Shown: in pieces, positions 1 through 8,444 of the stretch
Position numbering within the stretch: the stretch's first letter is position 1
How the letters are laid out: every line of letters begins with the position of its first letter
Assembly: GCA_018065615.1 (NCBI GenBank)
Contig: JAGHSY010000031.1
Location: 20,672-84,671 of the forward strand
DNA from: Candidatus Colenecus caballi
GTDB lineage: Bacteria; Bacteroidota; Bacteroidia; Bacteroidales; Bacteroidaceae
Direction: 5' to 3'
Length of the DNA: 64,000 nucleotides
Made by a program: the position numbers and the translations under genes
The notes under the pieces: generated by a model
The model's database searches: none
Told to the model about the DNA's origin: nothing
The model's input: only the letters and a program-made list of their open reading frames with translations

Positions 1-41
1 TTTATGAACTGATTTCCAAAGACATAAACCACGAATTATGA
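1..41 (+). CDS. C-terminal end of an upstream gene (partial)
   Basis: Reading frame 3 is open from the window edge and codes for [12 protein letters not shown] before a TGA at 39-41. That stop overlaps the ATG of the next gene in an ATGA, the same coupling seen at many junctions in this window, so this is probably the tail of a real upstream gene in the same operon. Too little remains to identify it. In other Bacteroidales a DUF2520 Rossmann-fold protein often precedes the KdsC-like phosphatase, which would fit, but that is inference from context. Confidence 0.4.
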   Translation, partial: YELISKDINHEL

Positions 42-556
42 TAAACTACGACCTTTCAAGAATCAAGGCAATGGTGTTTGACGTTGACGGCGTTCTGAGT
101 TGTGACGTCATGAACCTGTCACCGGAAGGGGACCCCGTGCGTACGGTGAACGTGAAGGACGGCTACGCCCTGCAGCTGGCTGTAAAGATGGGACTGAACC
201 TGTGCATCATTACCGGTGCACGCGTAGAATCTGTACGCAAGCGTTTTGAAGGTCTGGGGATAAAGGATGTTTACATTGCATCGAGCGTGAAGATACGTGA
301 CTATGAGGAGTTTGTGGCCAAATACGGCCTTAAGTCCGATGAGGTCCTGTACATGGGCGACGACATTCCCGACTATCAGATAATGCAGCTGGTTGGATTG
401 CCCTGCTGTCCCGCTGACGCATGCCCGGAGATACAGTCGCTGAGCAAGTATGTGTCACCGCTGGCCGGCGGCCGCGGCTGCGTGCGTGACGTGGTGGAGC
501 AGGTGCTCAAGGTGCAGGGAAAGTGGCTCAGTAATGAAAAGGCTTTTGGTTGGTAA
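38..556 (+). CDS. kdsC: HAD-family phosphatase, KdsC-like (KDO-8-phosphate phosphatase)
   Basis: This 172-residue protein is a C0-type HAD phosphatase. The nucleophile motif FDVDG has Asp15 and Asp17, a Thr-containing IITGA motif lies near residue 58, and the metal-binding GDD is at residues 107-109 (MGDDIPD). Length and motif order match KdsC, which removes phosphate from 3-deoxy-D-manno-octulosonate 8-phosphate in the cytoplasm to supply KDO for lipopolysaccharide. Related tetrameric HAD enzymes act on similar sugar-acid phosphates, so the substrate is inferred. The ATG overlaps the stop of the preceding gene, and maf follows four bases after the stop, so the genes form an operon. Confidence 0.85.
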   Translation: MINYDLSRIKAMVFDVDGVLSCDVMNLSPEGDPVRTVNVKDGYALQLAVKMGLNLCIITGARVESVRKRFEGLGIKDVYIASSVKIRDYEEFVAKYGLKSDEVLYMGDDIPDYQIMQLVGLPCCPADACPEIQSLSKYVSPLAGGRGCVRDVVEQVLKVQGKWLSNEKAFGW

Positions 557-560
557 TAAT

Positions 561-1142
561 ATGAATTTTCCGTACAGAATAGTTCTGGCATCCAATTCGC
601 CCCGCCGCCGCGAACTGCTTGGCGGTCTGGGCATACCATTCACCACCCGTGTCCTGGACGGCATTGACGAGTCATGGCCATCGGACCTGAAGGGTGAGGA
701 CATCCCGCTTTACATATCCCGTGAGAAAGCATCGGCCTACAAGAGTTCAATTGCGCCCGATGAGCTTGTAATCACCGCAGACACAATAGTTTACGTTGAC
801 GGTCAGGTCCTTGGCAAACCGGTGGACGGGTCCGATGCCAAACGCATGCTCCGCCAGATTTCAGGCCGATGGCATGAGGTGATTACCGGTGTCACGCTGA
901 TGACCGCCGACCGCGAGCGCAGCTTTGCAGTGACCACCCGCGTGCGTTTCTGCGACCTGTCTGATGAAGAGATTGACCACTACGTCTCCGAATTTGCGCC
1001 CATGGACAAGGCCGGTGCCTACGGAATCCAGGAATGGATAGGCTACATAGGTGTCGAGCGTATTGAGGGCAGCTATTTCAACGTTGTCGGACTCCCGGTC
1101 CAGCGGCTTTACAGAGAACTAACCGATTTTTACAAAATATGA
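561..1142 (+). CDS. maf: Maf-family nucleotide pyrophosphatase
   Basis: The protein begins with the Maf signature ASNSPRRRELL, followed by ADTIV and a GKP motif, and has the usual length of about 190 residues (193 here). Maf proteins hydrolyse non-canonical or methylated nucleoside triphosphates (dTTP/UTP or m7GTP classes) in the cytoplasm as house-cleaning enzymes. The start at 561 places the signature about nine residues in, as is usual. An in-frame ATG at 534 would add MKRLLVGNN inside the kdsC tail and is less likely. The TGA at 1140-1142 overlaps the ATG of the following glycosidase. Confidence 0.9.
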   Translation: MNFPYRIVLASNSPRRRELLGGLGIPFTTRVLDGIDESWPSDLKGEDIPLYISREKASAYKSSIAPDELVITADTIVYVDGQVLGKPVDGSDAKRMLRQISGRWHEVITGVTLMTADRERSFAVTTRVRFCDLSDEEIDHYVSEFAPMDKAGAYGIQEWIGYIGVERIEGSYFNVVGLPVQRLYRELTDFYKI

Positions 1143-3810
1143 AAACCAAATCAATTCTAACCTTGGCGGCTGTCTGTGCCGCAATTTGCGCAAACGCGCA
1201 GAATCCGATAATCAGTACGATATTCACCCCGGACCCGGCACCGTTCGTGTATGGGGATAAGGTGTATCTGTTTGCAGACCATGACGAGGACGGACGCAAC
1301 CGTGACTTCAACATGAAGGACTGGCTGCTGTTCAGCACTGAGGATATGGTGAACTGGACCTATGAAGGAACCCAGGTAACTACCGCCACATTCCCGTGGG
1401 CACGTCAGGGGCAGCGTGCGTGGGCGTCACAGGGCGTTGAACGTGGCGGCAAGTGGTACTGGTATGTATGCTGCAACAAGGCGGGCGGCGGTGACGTTCT
1501 GGCTGTAGCTACAGCTGACAGTCCCACCGGTCCGTGGAGGGATGCCATAGGCGGCCCGCTGTGTGAGGGCTTCGGATTCATCGACCCCACCGTGTTCATT
1601 GACGACAACGGCAAGGCATATCTGTTCTGGGGCAACAAGGGCCTGTGGTACGGTGAACTGAATGATGACATGATTTCGTTCAAGGACGGTTTCAAGGAGG
1701 TTCCCGGTTACCATGACCCCGCCTGTTTCGGCCAGCTGCAGTCCAAGATGAACTGGGCGCACGGCAAGGAGGAGATGATGACCCAGTATGAGGAAGGTCC
1801 GTGGCTCATGAAGCGGAACGGCACATATTACCTTTCATATCCCGCAGGCGGCGTTCCGGAACACATGGCATATTCCACTGCTCCCACCATTGACGGCCCG
1901 TGGACATACCGCGGCCGCATAATGGATGAGGCCAGCAGCTTTACAATCCACGGCGGCAACATAGAGTTCAAGGGCCGCAGCTTCATGTTCTACCACACCG
2001 GTGACCTGCCGGGCGGCGGAGGCTACAACCGTTCCGCAGCTGTCGAGGAATTCAAGTGGAACGATGACGGCTCATTCCCGTTCATCCCCCAGACCAAAGA
2101 AGGTGTGAAGACTCCAATAAAGAACCTTGACCCGTACAGCCGCGTCGAGGCCGAAACGCAGGCGCAGGCATCGGGCCTGAAGGTTGACCATAACGCCGGT
2201 ACGGACCATTTCGTGACTGACATCCACAACGGTGACTGGATCCGCGTACGCTCTGTCGATTTCAAGGACTGCGGCCAGAAGGTGGTGACGGTGGTGGTGG
2301 GCAGTCAGAAGGGCAGCGGCACCATAGAATTCCACATTGATGGCATGGACGGCGAACCGTTCTGCAAGGTGCCCGTCAACACTGACAACGCCGGTTTCCC
2401 CACGGCGTCATTCACATATCTCATTGACACCAATGTGACAGGAGTACATGACGTGTATCTTGTCTTCAGGACCGATGTGGCCGAACCCTTCACCCTTGAC
2501 TGGTGGAAGTTTGGAAGCCACGCAAACATGCCGCTTGTTCAGACACGTTTCACAGCAGACCCGGCTCCGGTGGTCATTGACGGCAAGGTGTTCCTCTATA
2601 CACCCATGATGAGGACGGTGCCCGCGGCTTCCAGATGTTTGACTGGCTGCTTTATACATCGGACGATATGGTCAACTGGCAGGACCACGGTGCGGTGGCT
2701 TCACTTGACGACTTCAAGTACTACGACGGCAAGAACGGAGCCTGGGCGGAACAGGTGGTTGCCGCAAACGGCTGCTATTATATGTACTGTCCCATTCACG
2801 GACACGGCATTGGCGTGCTGGAGTCCATGTCGCCGTACGGCCCGTTCACCGACCCGCTGGGCGAGCCTCTGGTATGGCAGAAAGAGCACTGGGATGACAT
2901 TGACCCTACTGTCTGGGTCGATGATGACGGCCAGGCATACATGTACTGGGGTAACCCGAACCTGTATTCCGTCAAGCTGGGCAAGGACATGACATCGCTT
3001 GCCGGTCCCATTGTCAAGCATCCCAAGATTCAGGACTATCAGGAAGGCCCCTGGTTCTGGAAGCATGACGGACACTACTACATGGCGTTTGCATCGACCT
3101 GCTGTCCTGAGGGAATAGGCTACGCAATGAGTGACGGCCCGGAAGGTCCGTGGGAGTACAAGGGTCACATCATGGACCACACAGTCCGTACGCGCGGCAA
3201 CCATCCCGGCATTATCGAATATAAAGGCAAGAGCTATGTCTTCGGACTGAATTATGACATCATGCACCTGAAGACTTTCGCCCATGCCGAGCAGCGTTCG
3301 GTTTCCTGTGCTGAGATGCATTACAATGAGGACGGCACCATTCGGGAAGTGCCATATTTCATAGACAATGTGGTTGAACAGGTCAAACCTTTCAATCCGT
3401 ACCGTCGTGTCGAGGCCGAGACCATGGCTTGGGGCTACGGGCTCAAGACCGACCGCTATGTTCCCGGTGATGAAAGCCAGCTGGATTACAATCCTACAAA
3501 CATGTACGTACATGGCATTGACAACGGCGAGGTCCTGATTGTCCGCGGAGTGGATTTCGGCAAGAAGGGCGCCAGGACAATGTACGCTTCGATAGGCTCT
3601 GACGGCTATGGCTGCGTTGAGATTCATCTTGATTCCGAAGACGGTCCTCTGGCTGCCGTCATTCCCGTAAGCCCGACAGGCGGTGAAAAGGTGTTCAACA
3701 CGTTTGTGGCCAAATTCAAGCCGCGCATAAAAGGCACCCATGACCTGGTCTTCAAGTTCACAGGTGTGGGCAAGGATCTGTTCACGTTTGACTGGTGGCG
3801 CTGCAAGTGA
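1139..3810 (+). pseudogene. Secreted two-module GH43-CBM6 glycosidase, split by a frameshift near 2603
   Basis: The first frame (1139-2992) opens with a signal peptide (MKTKSILTLAAVCAAICANA) and a GH43 five-bladed propeller domain. The three acidic catalytic positions are visible: Asp32 in FTPDPAP, Asp149 in FIDPTVFID and Glu219 in YEEGPW. A CBM6-like sandwich ending in FTLDWWKFG follows at about 335-460, and a second GH43 starts at FTADPAPVV. At about 2603 the frame is lost. The other frame, open to 3810, continues exactly where homology predicts (HDEDGARGFQM, the partner of HDEDGRNRDFNM in copy one) with DIDPTVWVD, YQEGPWFW and a second CBM6 ending in FTFDWWRC. Restoring one base gives about 890 residues with both active sites intact. 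GH43 enzymes are arabinofuranosidases or xylosidases; the substrate is not predictable. It may be a recent pseudogene, an assembly error or, less likely, a recoded gene. Confidence 0.8.
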
Positions 3811-3811
3811 C

Positions 3812-4339
3812 ATGAAGGTAAGGCTGTTCAGAGTAAGGATATCAAGGTTGTGGAGCAGGATGCTCTGCACCGTTTCCGCTTTGCTCCTGCCTGTCCTGGT
3901 GTCGGGACAGAACATCCGGGAATATAGGGTCGCATACGGTTCTCCATATCCTGATTTTTCGAATTCATGGATAAGAACCGATACCTTCAACACCAGAATA
4001 ATGGCAATGTACGGCGTGCCTGTTCCTGGTCCGGTTTTCAATGTCAGTGATTTTCCTTCAATGACAGAACCGGAACCGGCTGTGCCCCTGTTGGAGGTCG
4101 ATGGTAACGAATGGATTGTCAGCCGTGACAGGTTGGAATCCTTTGACTGGAATAACGATTATGGCAATTTTGAGAAACTGGCCGCTCTGCTTGGTATCAG
4201 AAAACGTCAGATCAGGAGCGTCAATGTGCTGAAGGATGCCGATGCAACTGCCCTGTGGGGAGCCAAAGGCATGAATGGAGTCCTGCAGGTGACAACTAAA
4301 AGGTCCCGTTACAGGAAGGGCCAGCCGGCTGGAAAATGA
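3812..4339 (+). CDS. Small secreted protein with a TonB-plug-like C-terminus
   Basis: The 175-residue protein has an N-terminal basic stretch, a hydrophobic segment and a likely signal peptidase site (LLLPVLVSGQ). Its C-terminal part, RSVNVLKDADATALWGAKG followed by MNGVLQVTTKR, closely resembles the end of the plug domain of SusC-type TonB-dependent receptors (compare TVLKGASATALYGSRAG in the SusC at 36 kb). No beta-barrel follows; the gene stops four residues after the lysine-arginine-rich tail. It starts one base after the glycosidase stop and overlaps the next gene (ATGA at 4336-4339). It could be a stand-alone plug-domain protein or a remnant of a receptor. I assign no function. Confidence 0.6.
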   Translation: MKVRLFRVRISRLWSRMLCTVSALLLPVLVSGQNIREYRVAYGSPYPDFSNSWIRTDTFNTRIMAMYGVPVPGPVFNVSDFPSMTEPEPAVPLLEVDGNEWIVSRDRLESFDWNNDYGNFEKLAALLGIRKRQIRSVNVLKDADATALWGAKGMNGVLQVTTKRSRYRKGQPAGK

Positions 4340-4833
4340 ACATAAGGAAAGCATCGGAAAAAGACATCCCCATAATCCGTGCGCTGGCGGACGTGTGTTT
4401 CCGCCATACTTATCGGACTATATTGTCATCGGACCAGATGGAGTACATGATGGAGTGGATGTACTCGGAACGCAGCCTGCACGAACAGATTTGTACGCAG
4501 GGACATGTGTATTATCTGTGTTATGACAAAGATAGTCCGATAGGCTACGTGTCCGTCAGCCGTGAAGGTCCGGACCTGTTCCATCTGCAGAAAATATACA
4601 TTCTGCCCGACCGTCAGGGTGGCGGAGTGGGGCGCATCCTTTTTCAGACCGCCGTGGACCATGTGCACCGTGAGCATCCCGCCCCGTGCACCATGGAACT
4701 GAATGTCAACCGCAGCAACCCCGCCGTCACGTTCTACGAGCACATGGGCATGACCAGAGCCCGCCAAGGCGATTTTCCAATAGGATGCGGCTATTTCATG
4801 AATGACTACATCATGTCAATTCAGGTGTGTTGA
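4336..4833 (+). CDS. GNAT-family N-acetyltransferase
   Basis: The 165-residue protein has the GNAT fold landmarks in order: IRKASEKDI at the N-terminus, the beta4 strand LQKIYILPDRQGGGVGRIL carrying the acetyl-CoA pyrophosphate loop (Q-x-x-G-x-G type), and the C-terminal ELNVNRSNPAVTFYEHMGM motif. It probably acetylates a small molecule or a protein N-terminus in the cytoplasm; the substrate cannot be told. The start overlaps the preceding stop by ATGA. It is the last gene of the leftmost plus-strand block and is followed by the palindromic repeat at 4846. Confidence 0.85.
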   Translation: MNIRKASEKDIPIIRALADVCFRHTYRTILSSDQMEYMMEWMYSERSLHEQICTQGHVYYLCYDKDSPIGYVSVSREGPDLFHLQKIYILPDRQGGGVGRILFQTAVDHVHREHPAPCTMELNVNRSNPAVTFYEHMGMTRARQGDFPIGCGYFMNDYIMSIQVC

Positions 4834-4845
4834 CATCGGACTTGA

Positions 4846-5031
4846 TTCCGCCAAACAGTGACACACGCATCGCTGTTGTGGGGCTCCTGGCTGCGGTCCG
4901 TGAGTCTGACTACCCTGAAAACGGCGTGTCAGACTCAGGAAGGCAAGCTGCAGGGCTTGTGAATATGGTGGATGAGTCGCTGTTTGGCGGAAAACGTTAC
5001 GCGTGAAAATACCGCTGCACCTGCGTGTCCG
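4846..5031. repeat. Left copy of the ~185-bp nested palindromic repeat
   Basis: Outer inverted arms TTCCGCCAAACAG (4846-4858) and CTGTTTGGCGGAA (4980-4992) are perfect 13-bp complements. An inner hairpin pairs TGAGTCTGAC (4901-4910) with GTCAGACTCA (4928-4937). Homology to the right copy continues past the outer arm through GCACCTGCGTG near 5031. The stretch from about 4897 to 4992 is almost identical to 6106-6201. No coding potential is evident. Confidence 0.8.
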
Positions 5032-5036
5032 GCAAG

Positions 5037-5942
5037 TCAGTTCGTGCTTTTCCTGATTTCACTTTCCGGCAGCCGTGAAATGATGGCAATCTGGCGGAAT
5101 GTCATTTGTCTTGTCCGTCTCAAATTTTGTGCAAATACCAGACGTTGTGCCGGCGTAAGGTGTCTGGCGCTCTTTTTCTCAAACAGAGCATAGCATACTT
5201 CTTCGGCAATTTTCCTTGCTTCAAGGTCGTCCAATGATATTCCATGCACTTTTGCCATTTTATTTGAAATGGTATCGCATTTCCGGTTGCCGTTTCCCAT
5301 GAATACCCTGAATGCGTTGGCGGTTACGAAAATGTCTTCAAATTTTCTGATGTCAATGTAGTTGGACGGAAGAAGTATCCCATTTGAGACAAGCCATTCG
5401 TCCGGTACTTGTCGTCTGCATGCAAGTACTTTGCGCCTTTCACGTTCAGTCAGAGAACCGATTGTAACGGGGGCGGCTACGGTCAAATCGGACCTGATGA
5501 GCCAGATTGGAATGACGTTTCCTTTCCTGAAATACAGTGAAGCTGTGCCCCACAGGTAGTCTGACGGCAATATCCCTTTTCCGTCTTTTGTTGGTTGGAT
5601 AATTGTGTAGACCGCGACATTCTGCAGGTAATCCTTGTCAGTAATGTGATACAGATCGCACTCAAGACGTACATTGTCAATGTCACCGCGTGTTCTGACT
5701 ATATGGTGGCAGAGTGATGTTTCATACATGAGTTTGAAACGGACACATTCTTCCTTGCGGCCAAACAGCAGCATGTGCGGGTGTGTGTCTTCGATTGAAA
5801 ATGACAGGACTGACACGTTGGTGTTTGCGGCACAGACGCCAACCATATTGAATGCCGCTTTGAAGTCCGATTCTGAAGTGATGAAATTGTGTGCGTCATT
5901 ACCATTGCCAAAAAGATGATAATACTTCTCTTCTGTTTCCAT
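5037..5942 (-). CDS. REP-associated tyrosine transposase (Y1/HUH, RAYT-like)
   Basis: The 301-residue protein has an HUH motif (THPHMLLFG, His54 and His56) in the usual place after a hydrophobic strand. A candidate nucleophile tyrosine follows, Tyr112 in NVAVYTIIQP, equivalent to the tyrosine of the YIHLNP motif in RAYTs; then comes PSDYLWGTASLY, like the family's DYPWSSYRAY. The C-terminus (RLVFAQNLRRTRQMTFRQIA and onward) looks like the helix-turn-helix that ends many Bacteroidota RAYTs. Such enzymes nick and rejoin single-stranded REP hairpins and are thought to spread them. Flanking repeats with long palindromes support the assignment. The protein is divergent from the consensus, so the exact subfamily is uncertain. 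Confidence 0.75.
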   Translation of the reverse strand: METEEKYYHLFGNGNDAHNFITSESDFKAAFNMVGVCAANTNVSVLSFSIEDTHPHMLLFGRKEECVRFKLMYETSLCHHIVRTRGDIDNVRLECDLYHITDKDYLQNVAVYTIIQPTKDGKGILPSDYLWGTASLYFRKGNVIPIWLIRSDLTVAAPVTIGSLTERERRKVLACRRQVPDEWLVSNGILLPSNYIDIRKFEDIFVTANAFRVFMGNGNRKCDTISNKMAKVHGISLDDLEARKIAEEVCYALFEKKSARHLTPAQRLVFAQNLRRTRQMTFRQIAIISRLPESEIRKSTN

Positions 5943-5987
5943 AGTTAATTTGTTTGTCGGTTTCAGATTTTTTCAAATCATGGTATT

Positions 5988-6020
5988 CAAAGGTAATGCT
6001 ATTTTGGGACAATAACCAAA
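5988..6020 (-). promoter_or_regulatory. Promoter of the RAYT gene
   Basis: On the minus strand the -7 element TACCTTTG (5995-5988) lies 21 bases after a TTTG -33 element (6020-6017), a good fit to the Bacteroidota consensus. Transcription would begin near 5981, giving a leader of about 39 bases. Confidence 0.6.
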
Positions 6021-6057
6021 TGTTGTACATGCTGTTTTTCATGTGACGTTGGTCACC

Positions 6058-6236
6058 GGCCAAACAGTGACACACGTACTGCGGTCAGGAGGCCCCAAAC
6101 TGAGGTCCGTGAGTCTGACTACCCTGAAAACGGCGTGTCAGACTCAGGAAGGCAAGCTGCAGGGCTTGTGAATATGGTGGATGAGTCGCTGTTTGGCGGA
6201 AAGAGGTGCGCGGAAAATACCGTTGCACCTGCGTGA
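6058..6236. repeat. Right copy of the nested palindromic repeat
   Basis: This is a direct repeat of 4846-5031 with the same inner hairpin (TGAGTCTGAC at 6110-6119, GTCAGACTCA at 6137-6146) and outer arm CTGTTTGGCGGAA (6189-6201). The left outer arm is degraded here, leaving CCAAACAG. The copy ends seven bases before the tatC stop codon, so it may also act as the 3' stem-loop of the tat transcript. Confidence 0.8.
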
Positions 6237-6243
6237 CGGGGGA

Positions 6244-7014
6244 TTAGCGGGAGACGTGTCTGACAATGCCGATGCTGACCTCGTACAGCAGGTAGATGGG
6301 GACGGAGACAACCATCAGCGTGAAGATGTCCGTGGTGGGGGTGATTATGGCGGCAATGATGAGAATTATTACCACGGCGTGGCGGCGGTACTTTTTCATG
6401 AACGTGGAATCAATGACGCCAAGCTTTCCAAGGAACCAGGACAGGACGGGGAGTTCGAAGAGTATGCCCATCATGAGGGTCAGCGTTACCAGCGTGTCTG
6501 TGTATGATGCCAGCGTAATCATGTTGGGGACGTCTGTACTGACCTGGTAGGTGCCTAAGAAACGGAATGCCAGCGGGAAGATTATCAGGTAGTCAAGCAC
6601 TACTCCCATCATGAACAGTACGTATGACCAGACTACGACTTTGGTGGAGCTTTTGCGTTCTTCAGCGTGCAATGCAGGTGACACGAAACCGTACAGCAGA
6701 TAAAGAGTGTAAGGAAGAATTATTATCAGACTGACAAGGAACGCCATCTTCATGTGGATCATGAACTGGGCGGTCAGCGCGCTGCTGAACAGATCGACCT
6801 GGAAGTTCCGGATTCCGCCGGTGAGCGGAGCAATCCAGCGGTACAGTATGAAATCAGGATGGCTGGGGGCCAGAATAAGTCTGAACAGGGGTTCCTTGAA
6901 GCAGAATGCGGCAATGAAACCGGCCAGGGCGACTGCGAGAATGCGGAATATGACGTGACGCAGGGCTTCCAGGTGGTCCCAGAATGTCATCGGCTTGTCT
7001 TCAGGGACGGCCAT
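6244..7014 (-). CDS. tatC: Sec-independent protein translocase TatC
   Basis: The 256-residue protein has the TatC start (MTFWDHLEALRHVIFR, with the conserved Glu of the N-terminal recognition site), six predicted membrane segments, and the periplasmic and cytoplasmic loop motifs FVSPALHAEERK and FELPVLSWFLGKLG. TatC binds twin-arginine signal peptides and, with TatA, moves folded proteins across the inner membrane. The gene lies nine bases downstream of tatA on the same strand. Bacteroidota commonly have this minimal TatA-TatC pair without TatB. Confidence 0.97.
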   Translation of the reverse strand: MAVPEDKPMTFWDHLEALRHVIFRILAVALAGFIAAFCFKEPLFRLILAPSHPDFILYRWIAPLTGGIRNFQVDLFSSALTAQFMIHMKMAFLVSLIIILPYTLYLLYGFVSPALHAEERKSSTKVVVWSYVLFMMGVVLDYLIIFPLAFRFLGTYQVSTDVPNMITLASYTDTLVTLTLMMGILFELPVLSWFLGKLGVIDSTFMKKYRRHAVVIILIIAAIITPTTDIFTLMVVSVPIYLLYEVSIGIVRHVSR

Positions 7015-7023
7015 AGGCGTGGA

Positions 7024-7224
7024 TCATTCCTTCTTTTCGGGTGCGGAGTCATCGGCCTTGATTTCGTCCTCGACCTCCTTCATGCCCTCCTTGAAACTCT
7101 TCACGCCTTTGCCCATGCTCTTCATGAGTTCGGGAATGCGCTTGGCTCCGAACAGAAGCAGTATGACTAAGACAATGAGAATGACCTCTGGAGCACCCAA
7201 TGCGAAAAGCGGAGTAAGTATCAT
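7024..7224 (-). CDS. tatA: Twin-arginine translocase subunit TatA
   Basis: The product has one hydrophobic helix (GAPEVILIVLVILLLFGAKR), the FGxxRIPEL hinge, an amphipathic helix (MGKGVKSFKEGMKEVEDEI) and a short charged tail, which is the TatA plan. An upstream in-frame ATG at 7245 would add seven residues, but the -7 promoter element at 7243-7250 puts transcription start near 7237, so the ATG at 7224 (66 residues) is preferred. TatA oligomerises to form the pore with TatC, encoded just downstream. Confidence 0.92.
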   Translation of the reverse strand: MILTPLFALGAPEVILIVLVILLLFGAKRIPELMKSMGKGVKSFKEGMKEVEDEIKADDSAPEKKE

Positions 7225-7242
7225 AATGGCGAATGTTTTCTG

Positions 7243-7250
7243 CAAAAATA
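7243..7250 (-). promoter_or_regulatory. -7 element for tatA-tatC
   Basis: TATTTTTG on the minus strand matches TAnnTTTG. No clear -33 TTTG is present at the expected distance. The position decides between the two possible tatA starts. Confidence 0.5.
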
Positions 7251-7311
7251 AGCCAATATGTGACAGAAGCCGAATTTTCGGACCTTTTTTTCATCTCCAC
7301 GCGCGCGTGCG

Positions 7312-7342
7312 TTGGAAATGCCGTCCGAATTTTGTAACATTG
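7312..7342 (+). promoter_or_regulatory. Promoter of the VOC-Hdr-like operon
   Basis: A TTG -33 element (7312-7314) is followed after 20 bases by TAACATTG (7335-7342), one mismatch from TAnnTTTG. Transcription would begin near 7349, about 19 bases before the ATG at 7368. It is divergent from the tatA promoter. Confidence 0.5.
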
Positions 7343-7367
7343 CACTTCAAAACAAATCAATAGTTAC

Positions 7368-8444
7368 ATGCAACCCGATAATTTCTTCATTACAGGCATT
7401 CAGCAGATATGTGTAGGCACTACATCGGTCTATAATTCATGGAAGTGGTTCGCAGACATGTTCGGCGTGGATATCCGTGTCCTTGAGGACGATACCGTGG
7501 CCGAACGCATGCTTCCCTATACAGGCGGCCATCCCCGCAAGCGTCACGCAGCCATTGCCCTGAACCTTCAGGGGGGCGGCGGTTTTGAAATATGGCAGTA
7601 TTCGGAGCGCAAGCCCAAACCGGCCGCGTTCGAGATTCAGGCCGGAGACCTTGGCATATTCTGCGCAAAGGTCAAGTGCCGCAACGTGGATACCGCGCAC
7701 AAGTTTGCATCGGACCGCTGGGACAAGGTAAGCCCCATTGTGACCGCACCGGACGGAAGCCGCACTTTCTACATTGCCGACCTTGAGGGCAACTGGTTCC
7801 AGGCTGTTCAGGATGACTACATTCTGATTGATGAGGGCAAGGAGTTCGGCGGCATGATAGGCTGCATGATTGGTGTGACGGACATGGACAAGGCCCGCGT
7901 TGTCTATTCGGACATTCTGGGCTACAACAAGGTCATTTACAACGAATACGGCCATTTTGACGATCTGAAGCCCCTGCCCGGCGGTGACGGTGAGTTCCGC
8001 CGCACGCTGCTGACCTGGTCCGAAAAGAACAAGGGCGCGTTTTCTCCATTGTGCCCGACCGGTTACATTGAACTGGTCCAGTGTCGTGACCGTGAGCCGC
8101 GCAAGATATTTGAAGGCCGATATTGGGGCGACCCCGGCTTCATACAGATATGTTTCGATGTCACAAACATGGACGCCTTTGGCAAGTGGTGCGCCCGGCA
8201 CGGGCATCCGTTCACCGTTGACAGCTGCCCTGACGGCAAGCAGTTCAACATGGGTGACGCATCGGGCCGTTTCACATACATTGAGGACCAGGACGGCTCT
8301 CTGATTGAGTTTGTGGAGACCTACCGCGTGTCCATAGCCAAGAAACTGGGCTGGTACATCAATCTGCTGTACCGCAAACGTGAAAGGCCGCTGCCAAAAC
8401 TGCTTTTCCGTGCAATGAAATTCAACCGCAAGAAATTTGACTGA
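7368..8444 (+). CDS. Double-VOC (glyoxalase/bleomycin-resistance fold) protein heading an Hdr-like operon
   Basis: The 358-residue protein has two vicinal-oxygen-chelate repeats. The first begins ITGIQQICVGTTSVYNSWKW and the second GMIGCMIGVTDMDKARVVYS. A third related block starts at PGFIQICFDVTNMDAFGKW, with a closing YIEDQDGSLIEFVETY. VOC enzymes include methylmalonyl-CoA epimerase, glyoxalase I and extradiol or hydroxyphenylpyruvate dioxygenases, all metal-dependent with ligands at strand ends. The exact activity cannot be read here. The stop overlaps the start of the next gene (ATG at 8444), so it is translationally coupled to the electron-transfer subunits and may make or use their substrate; that is inference. 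Confidence 0.75.
   Translation: MQPDNFFITGIQQICVGTTSVYNSWKWFADMFGVDIRVLEDDTVAERMLPYTGGHPRKRHAAIALNLQGGGGFEIWQYSERKPKPAAFEIQAGDLGIFCAKVKCRNVDTAHKFASDRWDKVSPIVTAPDGSRTFYIADLEGNWFQAVQDDYILIDEGKEFGGMIGCMIGVTDMDKARVVYSDILGYNKVIYNEYGHFDDLKPLPGGDGEFRRTLLTWSEKNKGAFSPLCPTGYIELVQCRDREPRKIFEGRYWGDPGFIQICFDVTNMDAFGKWCARHGHPFTVDSCPDGKQFNMGDASGRFTYIEDQDGSLIEFVETYRVSIAKKLGWYINLLYRKRERPLPKLLFRAMKFNRKKFD

Larger units (their letters stand above)
4846..6236. mobile_element. RAYT transposase flanked by two copies of a nested palindromic repeat
   Basis: The unit consists of a left repeat (4846-5031), a minus-strand Y1/RAYT-type transposase (5037-5942) with its own promoter, and a right repeat in the same orientation (6058-6236). 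The right copy abuts the 3' end of tatC and the left copy abuts the 3' end of the transposase. The arrangement matches REP-associated tyrosine transposases, which are bordered by the palindromes they recognise. No target-site duplication is visible, so the outer boundaries are approximate. Confidence 0.6.

Noticed and set aside
2701..4041. 446-codon open frame on the minus strand
   Set aside because: It lies antisense to the GH43 second module and the plug-like gene, with residue composition typical of a shadow frame and no recognisable motif.
7437..8207. 256-codon open frame on the minus strand
   Set aside because: It is antisense to the VOC gene; the plus-strand frame is coupled to the operon and has the VOC repeats.
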